Made by a program: the position numbers and the translations under genes
The notes under the pieces: model-generated
Databases searched by the model: none
Seen by the model: only the letters and a program-made list of their open reading frames with translations
What the model was told of the DNA's origin: nothing
Assembly (NCBI RefSeq): GCF_037893015.1
Contig: NC_133665.1
Coordinates: forward strand, 192,848,722 to 192,912,721
Origin: Macrotis lagotis
Lineage: Eukaryota; Chordata; Mammalia; Peramelemorphia; Peramelidae
Direction of reading: 5' to 3'
Length of the DNA: 64,000 nucleotides
Part shown: positions 11,371 through 23,204 of the stretch, in pieces
How positions within the stretch are numbered: position 1 is the stretch's first letter
Layout of the letters: every line of letters starts with the position of its first letter

Positions 11371-13579
11371 CCAGTTAGGTCCGTGTGAAATCGCACTTCA
11401 GTCACCAAAGCTTCAGGAGAAGCTCTGCCCACACTTGGAAAGTGAAATTCAGGCCAGGCAGGGGAGAAGGTTGGCTTGGACCTGGATAGGAAGCTCTTAG
11501 TTCAGAGAGTTGCAAGATGACAGAAATTAGCTTTTTCTGCTCTGTTGCTTCTGTGTGAGCATCGGATAAGACTTTAAAAAAAATGCAGATCTCTGGCTTC
11601 ATCTGGGGAGAGAACTCACACGCAAGGTGGAAACCTCTTCCATGGCCCCTGATCAACCACTCAGCTGTACCTTGGAGTTTCAAAAAGTGTTCTAGGGTTG
11701 TTGTCCATGGTCACAGGGCCAGTATTATCAGGAATAAGACTCAAAGTCAGGTCTTCTTGGTTCCCCGATAAATCTCCATTCATTATGTCATGCTACCTTA
11801 GCACAGAACTGAATAGAGCCGATGTGTCATGGAAGCATGTGTCGGAGTGCCTGGCTCCCTCTCCGTGGTTTCTAAAATCTGAAGGCCCTGGACATCCCGA
11901 CCACTTGGGGGCTAGATGACCTGTTCTGGGAGATGATGTTGTGCCTTCTTGCCCTGTCTGCAGCTTGGTCTGGACATGCTTTCTGACTGTCAACCTCAAA
12001 ATTGTTTTCTGCTGGTTTTTCCTCTTTTCTTTCCCAACATTGCTTCCTGTAAGTCTGTATGAAGAAAAATCTTCCAGAGGGAAAAGGCCTGCCCTTGATA
12101 GCCAGCATTTGCCGGCTCTCCACTGAGGACCAGCAGGACCCAAATATCCCAGACTTCGTTCTCTGTCTTCTAGGAAACTCTTGTCCCGCCTCTGTGTGGG
12201 TGTGAAAGGAGGATGGATTTTAAACCAGGATTCAGTTAGGTGAATGAAAGAAAAAAAGAGGGAGAAAGAAAAAAGGGAAAGGGATGAAAATGTGGGTTCT
12301 TGGAAGGGGAAGGGAATCTGTGATGAATGGGGGGGCTGACAGAAAGCTGCCCAATAGATGCCAACAGATACTGAATGCAGGCCGAAGCCTGTGCCCTTTG
12401 CCCCAAGGTAGGCTGGTTCTCCCTTTTAATTCTGCGGCCACGTCACAGATCTCACTGAGGCATTTTCCTTGCCTGGCAGGACGTGTCCCCAACCATTGGC
12501 CCTCTTTCTCTTCCCAAGGCCATTCCACTGTCACCTAGCAACAAGTGCACTTCATATAGCTCCCCTGGGATTTCCTTCAGGCTGAATCCTTGAAGAGAAT
12601 GCAGACAGTTATGCAAGGGAAGGGGAAGGCTTCCCATCTGAAATCAATCTTGGAGATGATGAAATAATGGAGGAGAAGAACAAAGCAGGATCTGGCTCGA
12701 GCTTAGTCAAATAAACACTTTCATTTGCAGTGAGAGCCGGGGAAGGCCTGGCCAGGCCTCCTGCTCTTGTCTGCACGGTCCTCTGCCACATCACCTCCCC
12801 TGGCCCGGGGCCCAGGACAGAAGCCGGGCCCTTGCATCCTGGGCTGGGGAACAGGATGAGCTGCTCTGTGGATGTCTGACAACAGCATTGTCTGGCCAGA
12901 TGAGGGGGCTGAGCTGGGGGGGTGGGGTGAGAGACAACTGCCCGGAGGAGGGGAAAGAAAGGCCTTCGGAATCTTGCTGCAAAATACATTCATATGATCC
13001 GTGCTGACACTGAGCTGCAGAGCCCCATCTATGTAAAGAGCACAAACCCCAGAAGAGGCATTCTCAGGAGGGGGCCTCCTCTGAAGGCCACCACAGCTGG
13101 GGGGAGGGGGCAGGCAACCAGGGAGGTCTTCACTTTTCCTGGGGCTCCAGCACACACAGTGGGATGTAAACATTAGGTAATTAATAAGTGCTCATTGATG
13201 GAAAGAATGTGTTTATGTCATATTTATAGTGTTCATGTTCCCCCCCCCCAACACCATGCCTCACCCTCTTAAAGTACTAGTCATAGGCTTGTTTCACTGG
13301 GGTGGTGGAGGAGGTTTCCTGGGTGGACCTGGGGTGCTCAGAGTAGAAGTAACTGACCTTCCTGTCCAGTGGTTTCCAGATTAGATGACTTCACTGGCCC
13401 TGATGTTTAAGCTCCATTGATGGGGAAGCTGAAGGTGGGGTGAGGGTGCAGGGGCGTAGTTTACCCCTACAGGCTTCCTCAGTTTCCTTGACTGTAAAGT
13501 GGGAGCACTGGACATGGTGACCTTTAAGGCCCCTTCAGTCTGTGAGTGGTCCCAGGTGAGATCCAGTCCAAGTTCTCTT

Positions 13580-13740
13580 AGTTTTTTGTTTCGTTTTGTT
13601 TTGCTAGGCAATGGGGTGAAGTGGCTTGCCCAAGGCCACACAGCTAGGTAGTTATTAAGTCTGAGGCCGGATTTGAACTCAGGTCCTCCTGACTCCAGGG
13701 CCGGTGTACTATCCACTGTGCCACCTAGCCACCCCCAGTT
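13580..13740 (-). mobile_element. WSINE1-like SINE with target-site duplication, minus
   Basis: The reverse-oriented SINE reads 'gctaggcaatggggtgaag', 'aggccacacagctaggtagttattaag', 'ggatttgaactcaggtcctcctgactcc' and 'ccacctagccaccccc'. A short direct repeat (caagttctctt at 13569-13579 and caagttatctt at 13741-13751) flanks it with one mismatch. Confidence 0.88.
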
Positions 13741-14779
13741 CAAGTTATCTTGACACCCAGTCCACCCATCTCCATGACGACGTCCAGTCCTGAGATGTCC
13801 AGTCCCCTTTCTCACTGACCAGCGAGTCACTTAAAAGGGAAGTACCTCAGTTTCCTCATTTGTAAAGCAAGAGGGTTGGAGCTTTGACCTCCAAATTTCC
13901 TTCTCCATCTGGTGATAGGATCCTATAAGAGGGACCTCCTTCATTGTGAGTCACAGCACATGGACCAAGTCCAAGGTGGCCATTCAGAGAGGACCAAGAG
14001 GGCTTCCTCTCCTGAGACTCTGGCAGGAGACAGAGGGCCCCAGATTTAGTCAGAGGCACTCCAGAGACCATTGAGTCTAACCACACCTCCAATTTTATAG
14101 AAATGACTTGTCCCCAGGGACACAATCAAGAGTTGAGAGCACAGTCAGGAGCCCAAAGACAACAATGTCTCTGAAGTCTGCTCCTGTGCTGGTGTCCTTG
14201 GTCCAATGTCTCCTGTCCACAGTCACCGGTCATTGCTCTGAATCCTAGAGGAGAGTGGGGTGGGCCCTCAGACCCACCCCCAGACCCCAGTCTCCATTGG
14301 ATTGTGCAAGACGACAAGGAGGTGAAGCCAAAATTACTGGGGGAAGGGCTAGGGCTGGGAGTGGGGAGAGCCTGGAGTCTGGGGAGGGGGAACCCTCCTT
14401 CCCAGCTGGGAGGGGGGATCAGTGTTTGCCAGGGCAGGCCCGGGTGGGAGCGGGAGCCAACCATCTCATCATCACTTTGTCCCAGGACGTTTTGCAATCA
14501 TGCTCTTGGCCTGCCCTTAGCCAGACTGAATGAGAGTGTGAAGCTGATTTAATTCATCTGAAGAGAGAGAGGCACTTCAGTCTGTTTCCCGTCCCTTTTT
14601 GGCAACTGTAATGAGCCCCCAATCACCTCCCAAGACCGGGCAGCGCTGGTGCTGGCAGCCAAGGCCACAGATGTGTACGATGGCCTCCGACCAACTGCCC
14701 ATACCTCAGCTAGGCAATGTCATGGTGGCCTGGGCTGCCAGCTCCGTCAGCCTTTGGAGGCAGCATCAGAAGGGGCATC

Positions 14780-14930
14780 ACTGGTATCCTACACTGCTCG
14801 GAGTCAGAGGATCTGGGTTCAAATCTCATTTCTGACTGTTAGTGCCTCAGAATTCTGGGCCTTGGCTTGCTCATCTCTAATTAGAGGAAATTCAGTTTAG
14901 TGATGCCTAAGGTCCGTTCTGCACTAATCT
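14780..14930 (+). repeat. MIR-like relic
   Basis: 'ggagtcagaggatctgggttcaaatc', then 'tgggccttggcttgctcatctctaa' and 'gcctaaggtccgttctgcact' are in MIR order. A further partial MIR-like piece ('cttcatctggaaaatgggagc') follows near 15110-15160. Confidence 0.6.
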
Positions 14931-15204
14931 ATGATGGACTCCAACAGAGGGTTAAATTAAAGGTGGGACCAGGAATCAGAGCACAAGTTTAAATCATGTG
15001 CCTTCCTAGCCTTGTGGCCCGGAGCAAGCTGTTCTTTTCTGTTATTGGGGGGGTGCACTGGGTGACCCCAGAGAATCCCTCCCAGTTCTGAAGCTGGGAT
15101 GCTCTGTGACTTCATCTGGAAAATGGGAGCATTGGATCTGATGCTTGCTGAGATTCTTTCTAGCTATTGGGTATGGATTTTTTTACATGGTTTTCTTCCC
15201 CCAT

Positions 15205-15295
15205 TAGAGGGGGGAGCTCCTTGAGGGTAGGAACTGTGGTTTGGCCTTTATTTGTATATGATAAATGTTTGTGGACTGTTTGACTGAGGCAGAAT
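15205..15295 (+). repeat. L2-like 3' tail relic
   Basis: 'ggggagctccttgagggtaggaac', followed by 'gataaatgtttgtggactg', is an L2 3' end. Confidence 0.6.
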
Positions 15296-16119
15296 CTTTT
15301 ACTTGAAACATTGTCCCTTTTCCTCACCTGGATTTTTCTTTCATGGGCTCTCTTTGCCTTAGTTCCCCATTTCAGTAGTGAGAGAGGTCTCAGCGAGAGG
15401 CTGCAGGTATTTGGGTCTTTTCTGGTCAACCTTCTTTGTCAGTGACTTGGTTGAAGGTCCAGCTGGTGAGCTCATCAACTCTGCAGGCAGCATGAAGCTA
15501 GGGAGGAGGGCCAGCCAGCATCCTTAGCCATTTCTGCTGATGAGAGCAACAGGTAATGTGGCCTGGGAAGAGGGATAAAAGTAGTCTGATACAGGAGTCA
15601 AAACCCAATCCCTTCTCCAGGCCTTTTATCCTCCATCCACTGGCTCCTGGCCCTCGGGTTGCTGAGATTTTGTTTATTTTGAGATCCTCATGTCATTCCA
15701 AGCTGCAAAAGCACAGCTTGAGGGGAAGTTTTTGTTTGTTTATTTTCTGAGAAACCCTAAGTGTGGAACAATAAGGGAAGGGTTGTGCACCCTGGGGTCT
15801 GGCGGTGTCCTGGCCTGCTGTGATGCTCAGAGGCCTGAAGTCAACCAGGAGATGGGGGGAGGCTTAAGGACACCCCAGCTCTCAAAGGGTGGCAAGAAAG
15901 AAGGAGGCTGCTGAGCAGGAGGGCCTGCTCTGGGGGATTTCTCTGAGGCTTCCTAGCTCTTTCGAGAATGTGACTTCTTCAGGGGGAGACTCAATCCTAG
16001 GGAATTTGGGAATCACCAAGAACAGGTCAGCTATCAGTAGCATTGGAGAGTCTGCAGAGTGCAGACAAGTCTCATTTCTCATATCCTTTGATGCCCACAC
16101 AGGCCACCCATTTAGGGGA

Positions 16120-16245
16120 TGCTCACACTATTTTATAGGTGAGGAAGTAGAGGCTTAAGACTTGGGTATCAGAAGTCATCTGTATCTGGGGTTCATTTTG
16201 ACTTCCAGCTCAAAGTTCTCACCACTAGGCCTCCTTGTTCCCTTA
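16120..16245 (-). repeat. MIR-like relic, minus
   Basis: 'ttttataggtgaggaagtagaggc', 'ttgacttccagctcaaagttctcaccac' and 'taggcctcc' fit a reverse MIR, weakly conserved. Confidence 0.45.
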
Positions 16246-16384
16246 TAAGGAGTGACTGAAAACCTGATATTTTATTTATTGAAAACATCGGTTCTTGATC
16301 TGTAAGATTTTATGCATTGAAATTAATTTAAATATCACAGTTGCTAAGCAAGACTCATCTATCCTGGTTTCTCATGGTTTATTT

Positions 16385-16531
16385 TATTTTTTTCTTAATT
16401 TAAGGTAATGGGGTAAAGTAACTTTGCCAAGGCCACACAGCTAGGGAATTATTAAGTGTCTGAGGTTGGTTTTGAACTCAAGTCCTCCTTACTCCAGGGC
16501 CGGTGCTCTATCTACTGCACCACCTAGCTTC
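16385..16531 (-). mobile_element. WSINE1-like SINE, minus
   Basis: The reverse-oriented SINE contains 'ggtaatggggtaaagtaac', 'gccacacagctagggaattattaag', 'gttttgaactcaagtcctcc' and 'ctactgcaccacctagc'. Flanks are T-rich and only a weak target-site duplication can be seen. It has more substitutions than the neighbouring copy. Confidence 0.85.
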
Positions 16532-16868
16532 TCTATTTCATGTTATTTGGAATAAAGCTTTTTGTTAGAGAGCAGCTGTTCACATTCAGTGGGAACCTGG
16601 GACATTTCTATCTTGGTTTCCCCATGAACATTCTGACCCCACATTGCGCCTGTCTAATTTATCCAAAACCTCCATCTGCTGTCTCCCCCAGACTTGTATT
16701 TGCCTGGTTAGGCCCACTTCTTCCTGGGGAGTCCCATTCGCTGCTACCATCTTCCATGAGGATGAATATGTGGACGCCATCTCCATCCACACAGATCCTC
16801 TCTTCCATTTCGATTCTGCACAGACAAAGGCATACATCATTATGGAATTTGAGGCTCTCACATTTTTT

Positions 16869-17011
16869 CAGGTTTTTGCAAGGCAATGGGGTTAAGTGGC
16901 TTGTCCAAGGCCACACAGCTAGGTCATTATTAAGTGTCTGAGGTCGGATTTGAACTCAGGTACCCTTGGCTCCAGGGCCGGTGCTTTATCCACTGCACCA
17001 CCTAAGTGCCC
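16869..17011 (-). mobile_element. WSINE1-like SINE with target-site duplication, minus
   Basis: The reverse-oriented SINE starts 'ttttgcaaggcaatgggg' and ends 'ccactgcaccacctaagtgcc'. A direct repeat of about 16 bp (aggctctcacattttt from 16852, aggctctcgcatttttg from 17012) flanks it with one mismatch. It lies in the same orientation as the copy 340 bp upstream. Confidence 0.9.
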
Positions 17012-17749
17012 AGGCTCTCGCATTTTTGTTCCTCCCAATCCTAAAAATCAGGCTTGTAGGACAAAGCTGCCTCATCACCTCTGTTAAAGAGTCTCACGGT
17101 CTCATGGTTGACAATGACCCTCCATTGTCTTTGGTGGGGAGCAGAGAGGTCGACCATCTTGGCTGGTATTTTTCCCACTTGTTCCCACCTTCAGATGATC
17201 CCATAATGCTTCACCATCGTTCTGCCTCCCACACAGTCCCATTTTCCTCTCGGTATCTCCCCATTGTCTGTCTATTTTCAAGGTCATTACTTTAACTTCA
17301 CCATCCTTGCCTGTTGGCACATCTTACTAATGCATTTGCAAATTAAACTCAGGTTGTCCTTGGACATCATAACTCTCTTCTTGGCAAAGAGGCTATGTGT
17401 TTGTCATCAGAGGGAGCTTCTGGGGTCTTTAGAGGCCATGCCATGCGAGGGTGGGGCTGTTGGTTCTAGAGATCCTGAAGAAGGGCTGGGCTGTCATGTG
17501 GGTAAGGGCAAGGTTCCTTCTTGCCTCTTCTCCATCAGAGCTCTCCAGAAGGGGTGTGGGCCACCTCAGGATGTAAAGGCTTCCTCCTCAGTGGAGGTCA
17601 CTAAGTAGAGGGCCCTAGATCTTTGCCAGGTGTTTTTAGAGGGGGCGTCTGGTGGGCTGCAGGAATGCTCTGGCTGACTCCCAAGGGTCCCACCAATAGA
17701 GAGTCTGTGGTTCAGCCCTGATAATCCAGACTGAGGCTATTAGCCCAGT

Positions 17750-17910
17750 GATCCAGGACCAGAGCATCAGAGTGGAGGCAGTCAGTCATCAAACACTGAA
17801 CATGATCCTCCAGTGTTAAGTACTGTGTAGATGGACGTAAGGGAGTCCCTGCCATCCTGGGGCACACACAGTAGGAGCTAAATAAGTATTTATTGAATTA
17901 AATGAAACTA
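17750..17910 (+). repeat. L2/L3-like relic with 3' tail
   Basis: 'gtgttaagtactgtgtagatgg', 'gggagtccctgccatcctgggg' and 'cacacagtaggagctaaataag' follow L2/L3 order to the 3' end. A short (CA)n run and 'gatagataga' follow it. Confidence 0.5.
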
Positions 17911-18495
17911 TGTCCACACACACACACATCTATCTTTGTACTGATCTGTCTATCTCGATCTCTGTATAAAGATCAATAGATAGATAAGCATATGGCAAAT
18001 TAGAAACAACACAGTGAGAAGGCAGTGCCATTGAGGGGACTGGGAAAACTCCTTGGAGAGAGCAGACTGAAGAAATCACCCAACCCAGCCCATTCCTTTG
18101 ACACAGGAGGAGCGTGAGGCCCAGGGCATTTGGGGCTATCTGTGATCTGTGCAAATGTTAATTGATACCATAGGCAATAATATTTATGAGCTACCTTTCC
18201 AATCTTAAGTTATTATAAATATCATATTTATTATTTATTGAGAGAGTGTCATTTCTGGAGGGTGGCCATTTGTTTTTTGTTTGATCTTTGTGTCTTCAGA
18301 CCTTAACATAGTGACTGGCCCAGAAACACTGGTTATTTATTTGTTTGATAGAGGTTTTTCTAAAAATAGTCTTTGAAATCAGAATTGTAAATGTCCTAAA
18401 CAAGAGTGAGCAGACAGACTGGACCAGGTACGTATTGAACCAGGTGTATTGGGTGACACATTACAAAGACTTTTTTCTTTTTTTTTCTTTTTCAG

Positions 18496-18546
18496 AATCG
18501 CAATGAAATAAAAAATGGAGCTATTCTGCGGTTGGCAACATCACCA
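18496..18546 (+). CDS. ELMO1: ELMO1 exon, residues 65-81 (NRNEIKNG segment)
   Basis: This 51-nt exon is phase 0 at both ends and encodes NRNEIKNGAILRLATSP. It aligns with human ELMO1 residues 65-81, differing at T73A and T78A (human sequence from memory). A long T-rich tract ending in tttcag precedes it, and the donor is gtgagt. The segment is the end of the N-terminal Ras-binding-like region of ELMO proteins, which with the adjacent armadillo repeats receives RhoG and Arl4A. ELMO1 with DOCK180 forms a two-part Rac exchange factor at the membrane for apoptotic-cell uptake and migration. This is the first ELMO1 exon in the window, and the preceding coding exon lies outside it. Confidence 0.95.
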
Positions 18547-19234
18547 GTGAGTTGCTTTGGAGCTTGTTGTCTTGTTCATGGCTTTTCTCTCAACGTACTT
18601 CTCTGTTTCCCTGCCTTCCCCTTCAGAAGGCTGCCATGATAGTCAGGCTGCCAATGGGAGTCAGAGATCATCAGATGTTCCAAAGCTCTCTGTAGACTAC
18701 TATTGCCTCCTTTTCCGTCTCAGACACATAACTCATTCCCCTATAAAAACAGAGGAAGTTGGTGGTGGAAATTTGAAACAAATTCTTCATTTTCCTTCTC
18801 TTCCTCTCCTTCATTGACTTCTAAAATAACTCCTATTTTATAGATACAAATACTGGAATTCAGTAGTTAACTCCAGTCAATTCCAAGGCCTACAAAGTTC
18901 CTGGCCTGATGGGAGACTTGATTTTAGGCACACGGGTCACTCCTATGTCTTTTGCTTCTTGTGTAGGAGCCAAGAGAGGGAGGCAGGGCCTCTGGGTGCC
19001 CTCCTAGCCTGGAGTCAAAAGCTGTGAATCCTTTTTGACCATAGGGGGTGATATCTTTGAAGTGGGATGGGAAGCATTTGGAAATCTCAAGAGGAATTTG
19101 TTCCAGAATGGCTCATCCTCCAGGAACTGCCACTGCCCATTTAGGATCATAACCCTACAGCATCCCCTATAAATGACTTGTCTTCTTTATTTGATCTAGA
19201 GATCCACCAGGTAGTGGCACTTGTGTCTATGCAG

Positions 19235-19430
19235 CTCTGAGAGGCAACCCAGGGCAGTGGATAGAACTCTGCTTGGAGTCATAAAAATCTGGGTTCAAAT
19301 CCCACCTCATAAATTTCCTCTCTGTGTTACCCTAGACAATTTAGCTAACTCCTCTGTGCTTCAGTTTCACCTGTAAAATGAGGGATGGGAGATAACCTCA
19401 ATGACCCCCAAAGGTCTCTTGGAATGCTAA
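19235..19430 (+). repeat. MIR-like relic
   Basis: 'agggcagtggatagaactctgc', 'tctgggttcaaatcccacc', 'tcagtttcacctgtaaaatgagg' and 'cccaaaggtctcttggaatgct' lie in MIR order over nearly the full length. Confidence 0.7.
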
Positions 19431-20274
19431 GTCTAGAGTCTTCCTTTTTCTCTTCCAAACCCGTGATTTCCTATTGTGAAAAATTGCTTCTACTCATGCA
19501 AGTGGGCAGTGTCTGATTTTGAAGTTTTACAAAATGTACAAATATTGTACAAAAAGTGAGCTAAGGTGATGTCAGATATGTGTGTGTTTGTATAGGCATA
19601 TACAGATCCCAGAGCTGCAAAGGGCCCCGGCAGCCATCGAATTACCATTGTGCCCACAGGAAGTTGCTGGCACAATATACCCAGTCTCTGCTAGAAGCCC
19701 TCCAAGAATGGTAGACCTGTTCCTACTAGGCCCCTTCTTTCCAAAGTCATCCTTTCATTCCCAAGCCCACTGACAATCTTCTTTCTCTGCATGTGGAAGA
19801 GGGGCTGCTCTATGATACTCTACCATTTTGGACTTGTGAGTGTAAGGGGAGCCCATTATTACCTGTCTGGCTCCCAGAAGTGCTGTCTGGCTCCCAGATG
19901 GCCAGTTTCCTGGGCTGTTCCAGAACAAATTAGTAAGAATCAAGTTTAATGCCACCCCCAGGAGCCTGCAGAGAGGGACGCAAGGTTGGACTTCTCTTGC
20001 CAGGTTTCCCCACTGCCCATCATCCAATGGCCTCCCCCCATGTGTGAGATAGAGGAGAAGCTCGGGACTGATTGCAGTTTGAATCTGGCTTGAAGCTGGA
20101 ATCAGTGAGCACTTCTTTGTTCCCATGGTCAGGCTGAAGCTGGGCTTGTAGGTAGCCCAACCCGCCAGCCCATGCTGCTCCAAGAAGGCTAACACAAACC
20201 CGGTCCTGCTTTCTAGGCTCTCTTGCTTCCTGCTATTGATCCACAAGCCTCTGCCACTGCCCCCATTTTCCAAA

Positions 20275-20420
20275 GCACAGAGTCACCTACTTGGAGTTCC
20301 AAAGGCCTGGATTCAGATCTCATAGTAGGAGAACCTTCTGTTTGCATTGCCTTAACCTTTCTGGGCTTCAGCTTTTTAATTGGATGGGTATGCTTGGAGG
20401 ATCTGCTCCCTGATCTGCCT
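20275..20420 (+). repeat. MIR-like relic
   Basis: 'cacagagtcacctacttggag', 'ggcctggattcagatctcat' and 'ctttctgggcttcagctttttaattgg' follow the MIR order. Confidence 0.5.
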
Positions 20421-20799
20421 TTAACCTTACAGTGTGAGAATGGCAGACCTGAGACTGGAGTCAGGCCTACTGCTCCTGGGACCTCAGTCCCATCTTAGCA
20501 CACCCACTTTTTCTATCTCTTGGCCAGACTCAATAAATGGCCCCAGGGTCCTTCCCAGCCCAGCCTGACCAAGGTGATCACTCACCATTCCATACTGCGA
20601 ACCTACCCTCAATTGCAAGCACAGAGCTCTTCTGAAGGACTTGGCTTCCTTTGAAACTTTATATGGGTCACAATGAGAAAAGCAGGGGCTCCTAGAGAAT
20701 GTTGGCTGTTGTCAGAGGAGTCAGCTGCTGCCCTTGGAGCTGGATAAGACCTTCAGCAGCTGTCTATTGACTCATGGACTCTGAGTTGGGAGGGAAGTT

Positions 20800-20925
20800 T
20801 CAACCCTTCCTTTTACAGAGGAGGAAAGTGAGGCCCTGGAAGGTGAAGGAATTTATCATACAGGGAGTAAGCATAACTTCTGACTCCAAAGCCAGACAGC
20901 CATTCCTCTGAGGCTTTATTTAGGT
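20800..20925 (-). repeat. MIR-like relic, minus
   Basis: 'ccttttacagaggaggaaagtgaggccctgg' and 'cttctgactccaaagccag' fit a reverse MIR. Confidence 0.6.
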
Positions 20926-21684
20926 GATTTTACAGGAAAAGTGTACTTCTCTTTCCTTTTCCCCCCCTTCCTGGTTCTCTGGGTTTTGCTCTTTTCTCTT
21001 CCTCCCACCCCACAATGATACTGGATGTTCTCAGGTTGGGGAGAAGGGGAGTGGAGAAGAGGGCTTATAGAAAATGAAAGTGAATTAAGTCCCCTCAGGA
21101 ATGGCACTGCTCTGACAGGATGCGAATCCCCTCTCCATTTTCCTGTCCTGGCCACAGGAGCCAAGTGAAAAGATTTAAAGGGAAAGACTCCAAGCTTTGC
21201 TTAACCAGCTCAAAGGGTCTACTTGGAACAGCCCCCAGTGAGTGTACTTGTGAAAGAAAGACCCCAAGGCAAGAAGATTTCATCAGAGGGGGAGAAAACA
21301 ATTAGTGAGGTGACTGAGAAAGCTTCCTTCTGGGTGTACAGTCTGTGTAGGCACTTAGGAATTGGAGAAGGGTGGAGATGCTGGGAAAGTTGGGGCAGCT
21401 GTTAAGCTCGTTAAGTCCGTGCATTGGGGTTCTATCATGTCAGGGAACTTATCGTTCACTTTGGGACCCAGCCCAGCCCCAGGTAAGTTGGGAGCATTGG
21501 GAAGGGCTCCTAGTTGCCCTATCTCTCTCCTTCCCACCCTTCCCATGGACCCTGCCCCAAAACACCAATTAATCTACCACTGAAATCTCTGGGGGTAGTC
21601 ATGAGAGGGGGCTCCCCCGATGCCATCTCTACCACTCCTTCCCTTTTTGAGGAGTTCTTTGTGTTCCTTTTTGCTCCCGGGGAG

Positions 21685-21854
21685 GCTCAAAATGCCCAAC
21701 AGCTCCATGAGAGGATCCAGTCTTCAAGCATGGATGCCAAGCTGGAGGCCCTGAAAGATTTAGCCAGCTACTCCCGGGACATCACCTTTGCCCAAGAGTT
21801 TATCAATCTGGATGGCATCTCTCTCCTCACCCAGATGGTGGAAAGTGGGACAGA
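21685..21854 (+). CDS. ELMO1: ELMO1 exon, residues 82-138 (first armadillo-type helices)
   Basis: This 170-nt exon starts in phase 0 (AQNAQQLHERIQSSSM...) and ends with two bases of the Glu-138 codon before gtaagt. It matches human ELMO1 residues 82-138 apart from L110Y and V114I as I recall the human protein ('DLASYSRDITFAQ' here). It covers the start of the armadillo-like ELMO inhibitory region, which folds back on the C-terminal half in the resting protein. The acceptor is weak: 'ctcccggggag' with a G run next to the AG. An in-frame alternative AG (aacag at 21698-21702) would drop only AQNAQQ. The frame is also open upstream into the intron, so the start rests on homology and phase. Confidence 0.96.
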
Positions 21855-22689
21855 GTAAGTAAATTTGTCCAGGCACCTCATTGATCCTATTCTTTATGGT
21901 TTTTAGGCCTTTGTCCAGTAAGTGGTGTGCTGGTAAATGTTTAACAATCGGCTCGTTGGAGGGGGGGAGTGGTGTATGGATAGCGCTTTTGAGTTTAATC
22001 AATTTTTTTTTAACATTTTCTCTTTCACTTTATTAAGTATAAACAATCAACAAAACATTAAGTTAAGCCCTGATTTATTGCAATGCCCAATTTCTGAGCT
22101 ATAGATGCCCTCACTGAAAATGTAACTACTGGTTCTCACAAACTAGTCTAAACTGGCTTTAGCATTCCCCTGCCTTGCAGCCTGTTCAGTCCCCAGGCCT
22201 ACTGGTGGCTTTGCATTGTGATGGTTGATTGAAGTCATCTAAGGTCATCAGTGGACAAACCCAGACATCTTATCCGCAAGGTCATGTGTGGATCTGAGAA
22301 TACCAGAATACAAGAAAGAAAAATCAGGTCATTTGTGTCTCCCCAAGGCCCCTGATGCCAGTTCTGAAATGGGATAGCTCGATGAAACAGGATGCCCTCC
22401 TTTGCCATTCTCAGCTCTGCCCATCCCTTTGCTCTGACCCCATTTCAGAATGCTAGGAGGAAGTCAGCAGCCTAGAGGTGTCAGCTTTCTAGTCCAACTC
22501 AAAAGACCAACTCCCCCAATGAGGCTTTCAGAGTAACTTTTCACAATTCAGTGACCATAAGCCACAGACCTTCCCACTGAGGGTATGTTTTTCCCAGCTG
22601 GGTGGTCAATCCCCACTCTTCTGGTCAGATCAGTACTATCTATTATTGCCTAGTTTCATTTCCTGATCAGCTTGTGGAACCCCAAAGTC

Positions 22690-22815
22690 ATTCTGTCATA
22701 AGCATAGGCTGATGGACTTCACATCTTAAAGAACTGAGTTCAGATTCTATCTTCAGCACAGACTACCTGTTTGTTCAAGGGTCTCCATTTCTTCTCTATA
22801 TGTAATGGGGATAAA
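22690..22815 (+). repeat. MIR-like relic
   Basis: 'gaactgagttcagattctatc', then 'ggtctccatttcttctctatatgtaatggggat', resembles a decayed MIR. Confidence 0.5.
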
Positions 22816-23204
22816 GACTCTTGCTAGCTTCCAGACCGGATACAATGGTGTGGATCAGTCCCTTGACCTCCCCAATGTACACTTGTCATTATCACACCTT
22901 TCCCAACCAAGGTTCATTTGGCCTCTCCTTGAAGCCTCCAGTGAGTGTTGGAGTCCCTGCTTCCCCCAGGGACATATAAGCCTCAGGACTGACACTATTG
23001 GGTTTTTCCTGAGATCAAGCCCAACATTACCTCTTTTCTCCTAGTTCTGACCCACTTAGCCTTTCTCCTTAGGGTGATGCTCTCTGAATCTTCCTTTATC
23101 TGGGCTAGACATCCTCAGGTCCTTGGTTCCAGGCACTTTCTCCACTTGGTCTTCCTCCTTTAGACTCTCTATTGGTCAAGGTCCTTTAAACATAGTTCCC
23201 AGAT

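Larger units (their letters stand above)
1..18495 (+). other. ELMO1: Upstream ELMO1 intron (3' part), repeat-rich
   Basis: No coding exon could be supported here. The ELMO1 exons encoding residues 1-64 were looked for by eye and not seen, so this is read as the 3' part of the intron before the exon at 18496. It holds a 21-bp minisatellite at the left end, TG and CA microsatellites, a likely L1 5' fragment, five WSINE1-like SINEs and scattered MIR and L2 relics, each listed separately. The stretch 1-6500 is GC-rich with many short G and C runs and open frames on both strands without family resemblance. About 8000-8720 is AT-rich, with no gene. An undescribed alternative promoter or first exon cannot be excluded. 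Confidence 0.6.
18547..21684 (+). other. ELMO1: ELMO1 intron, 3.1 kb
   Basis: The intron has a gtgagt donor and a ggag acceptor. It contains MIR-like relics at 19235-19430 (contains 'ctgggttcaaatcccacc'), 20275-20420 ('ctggattcagatctc') and 20800-20920 (minus). No other gene is seen. Confidence 0.85.
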
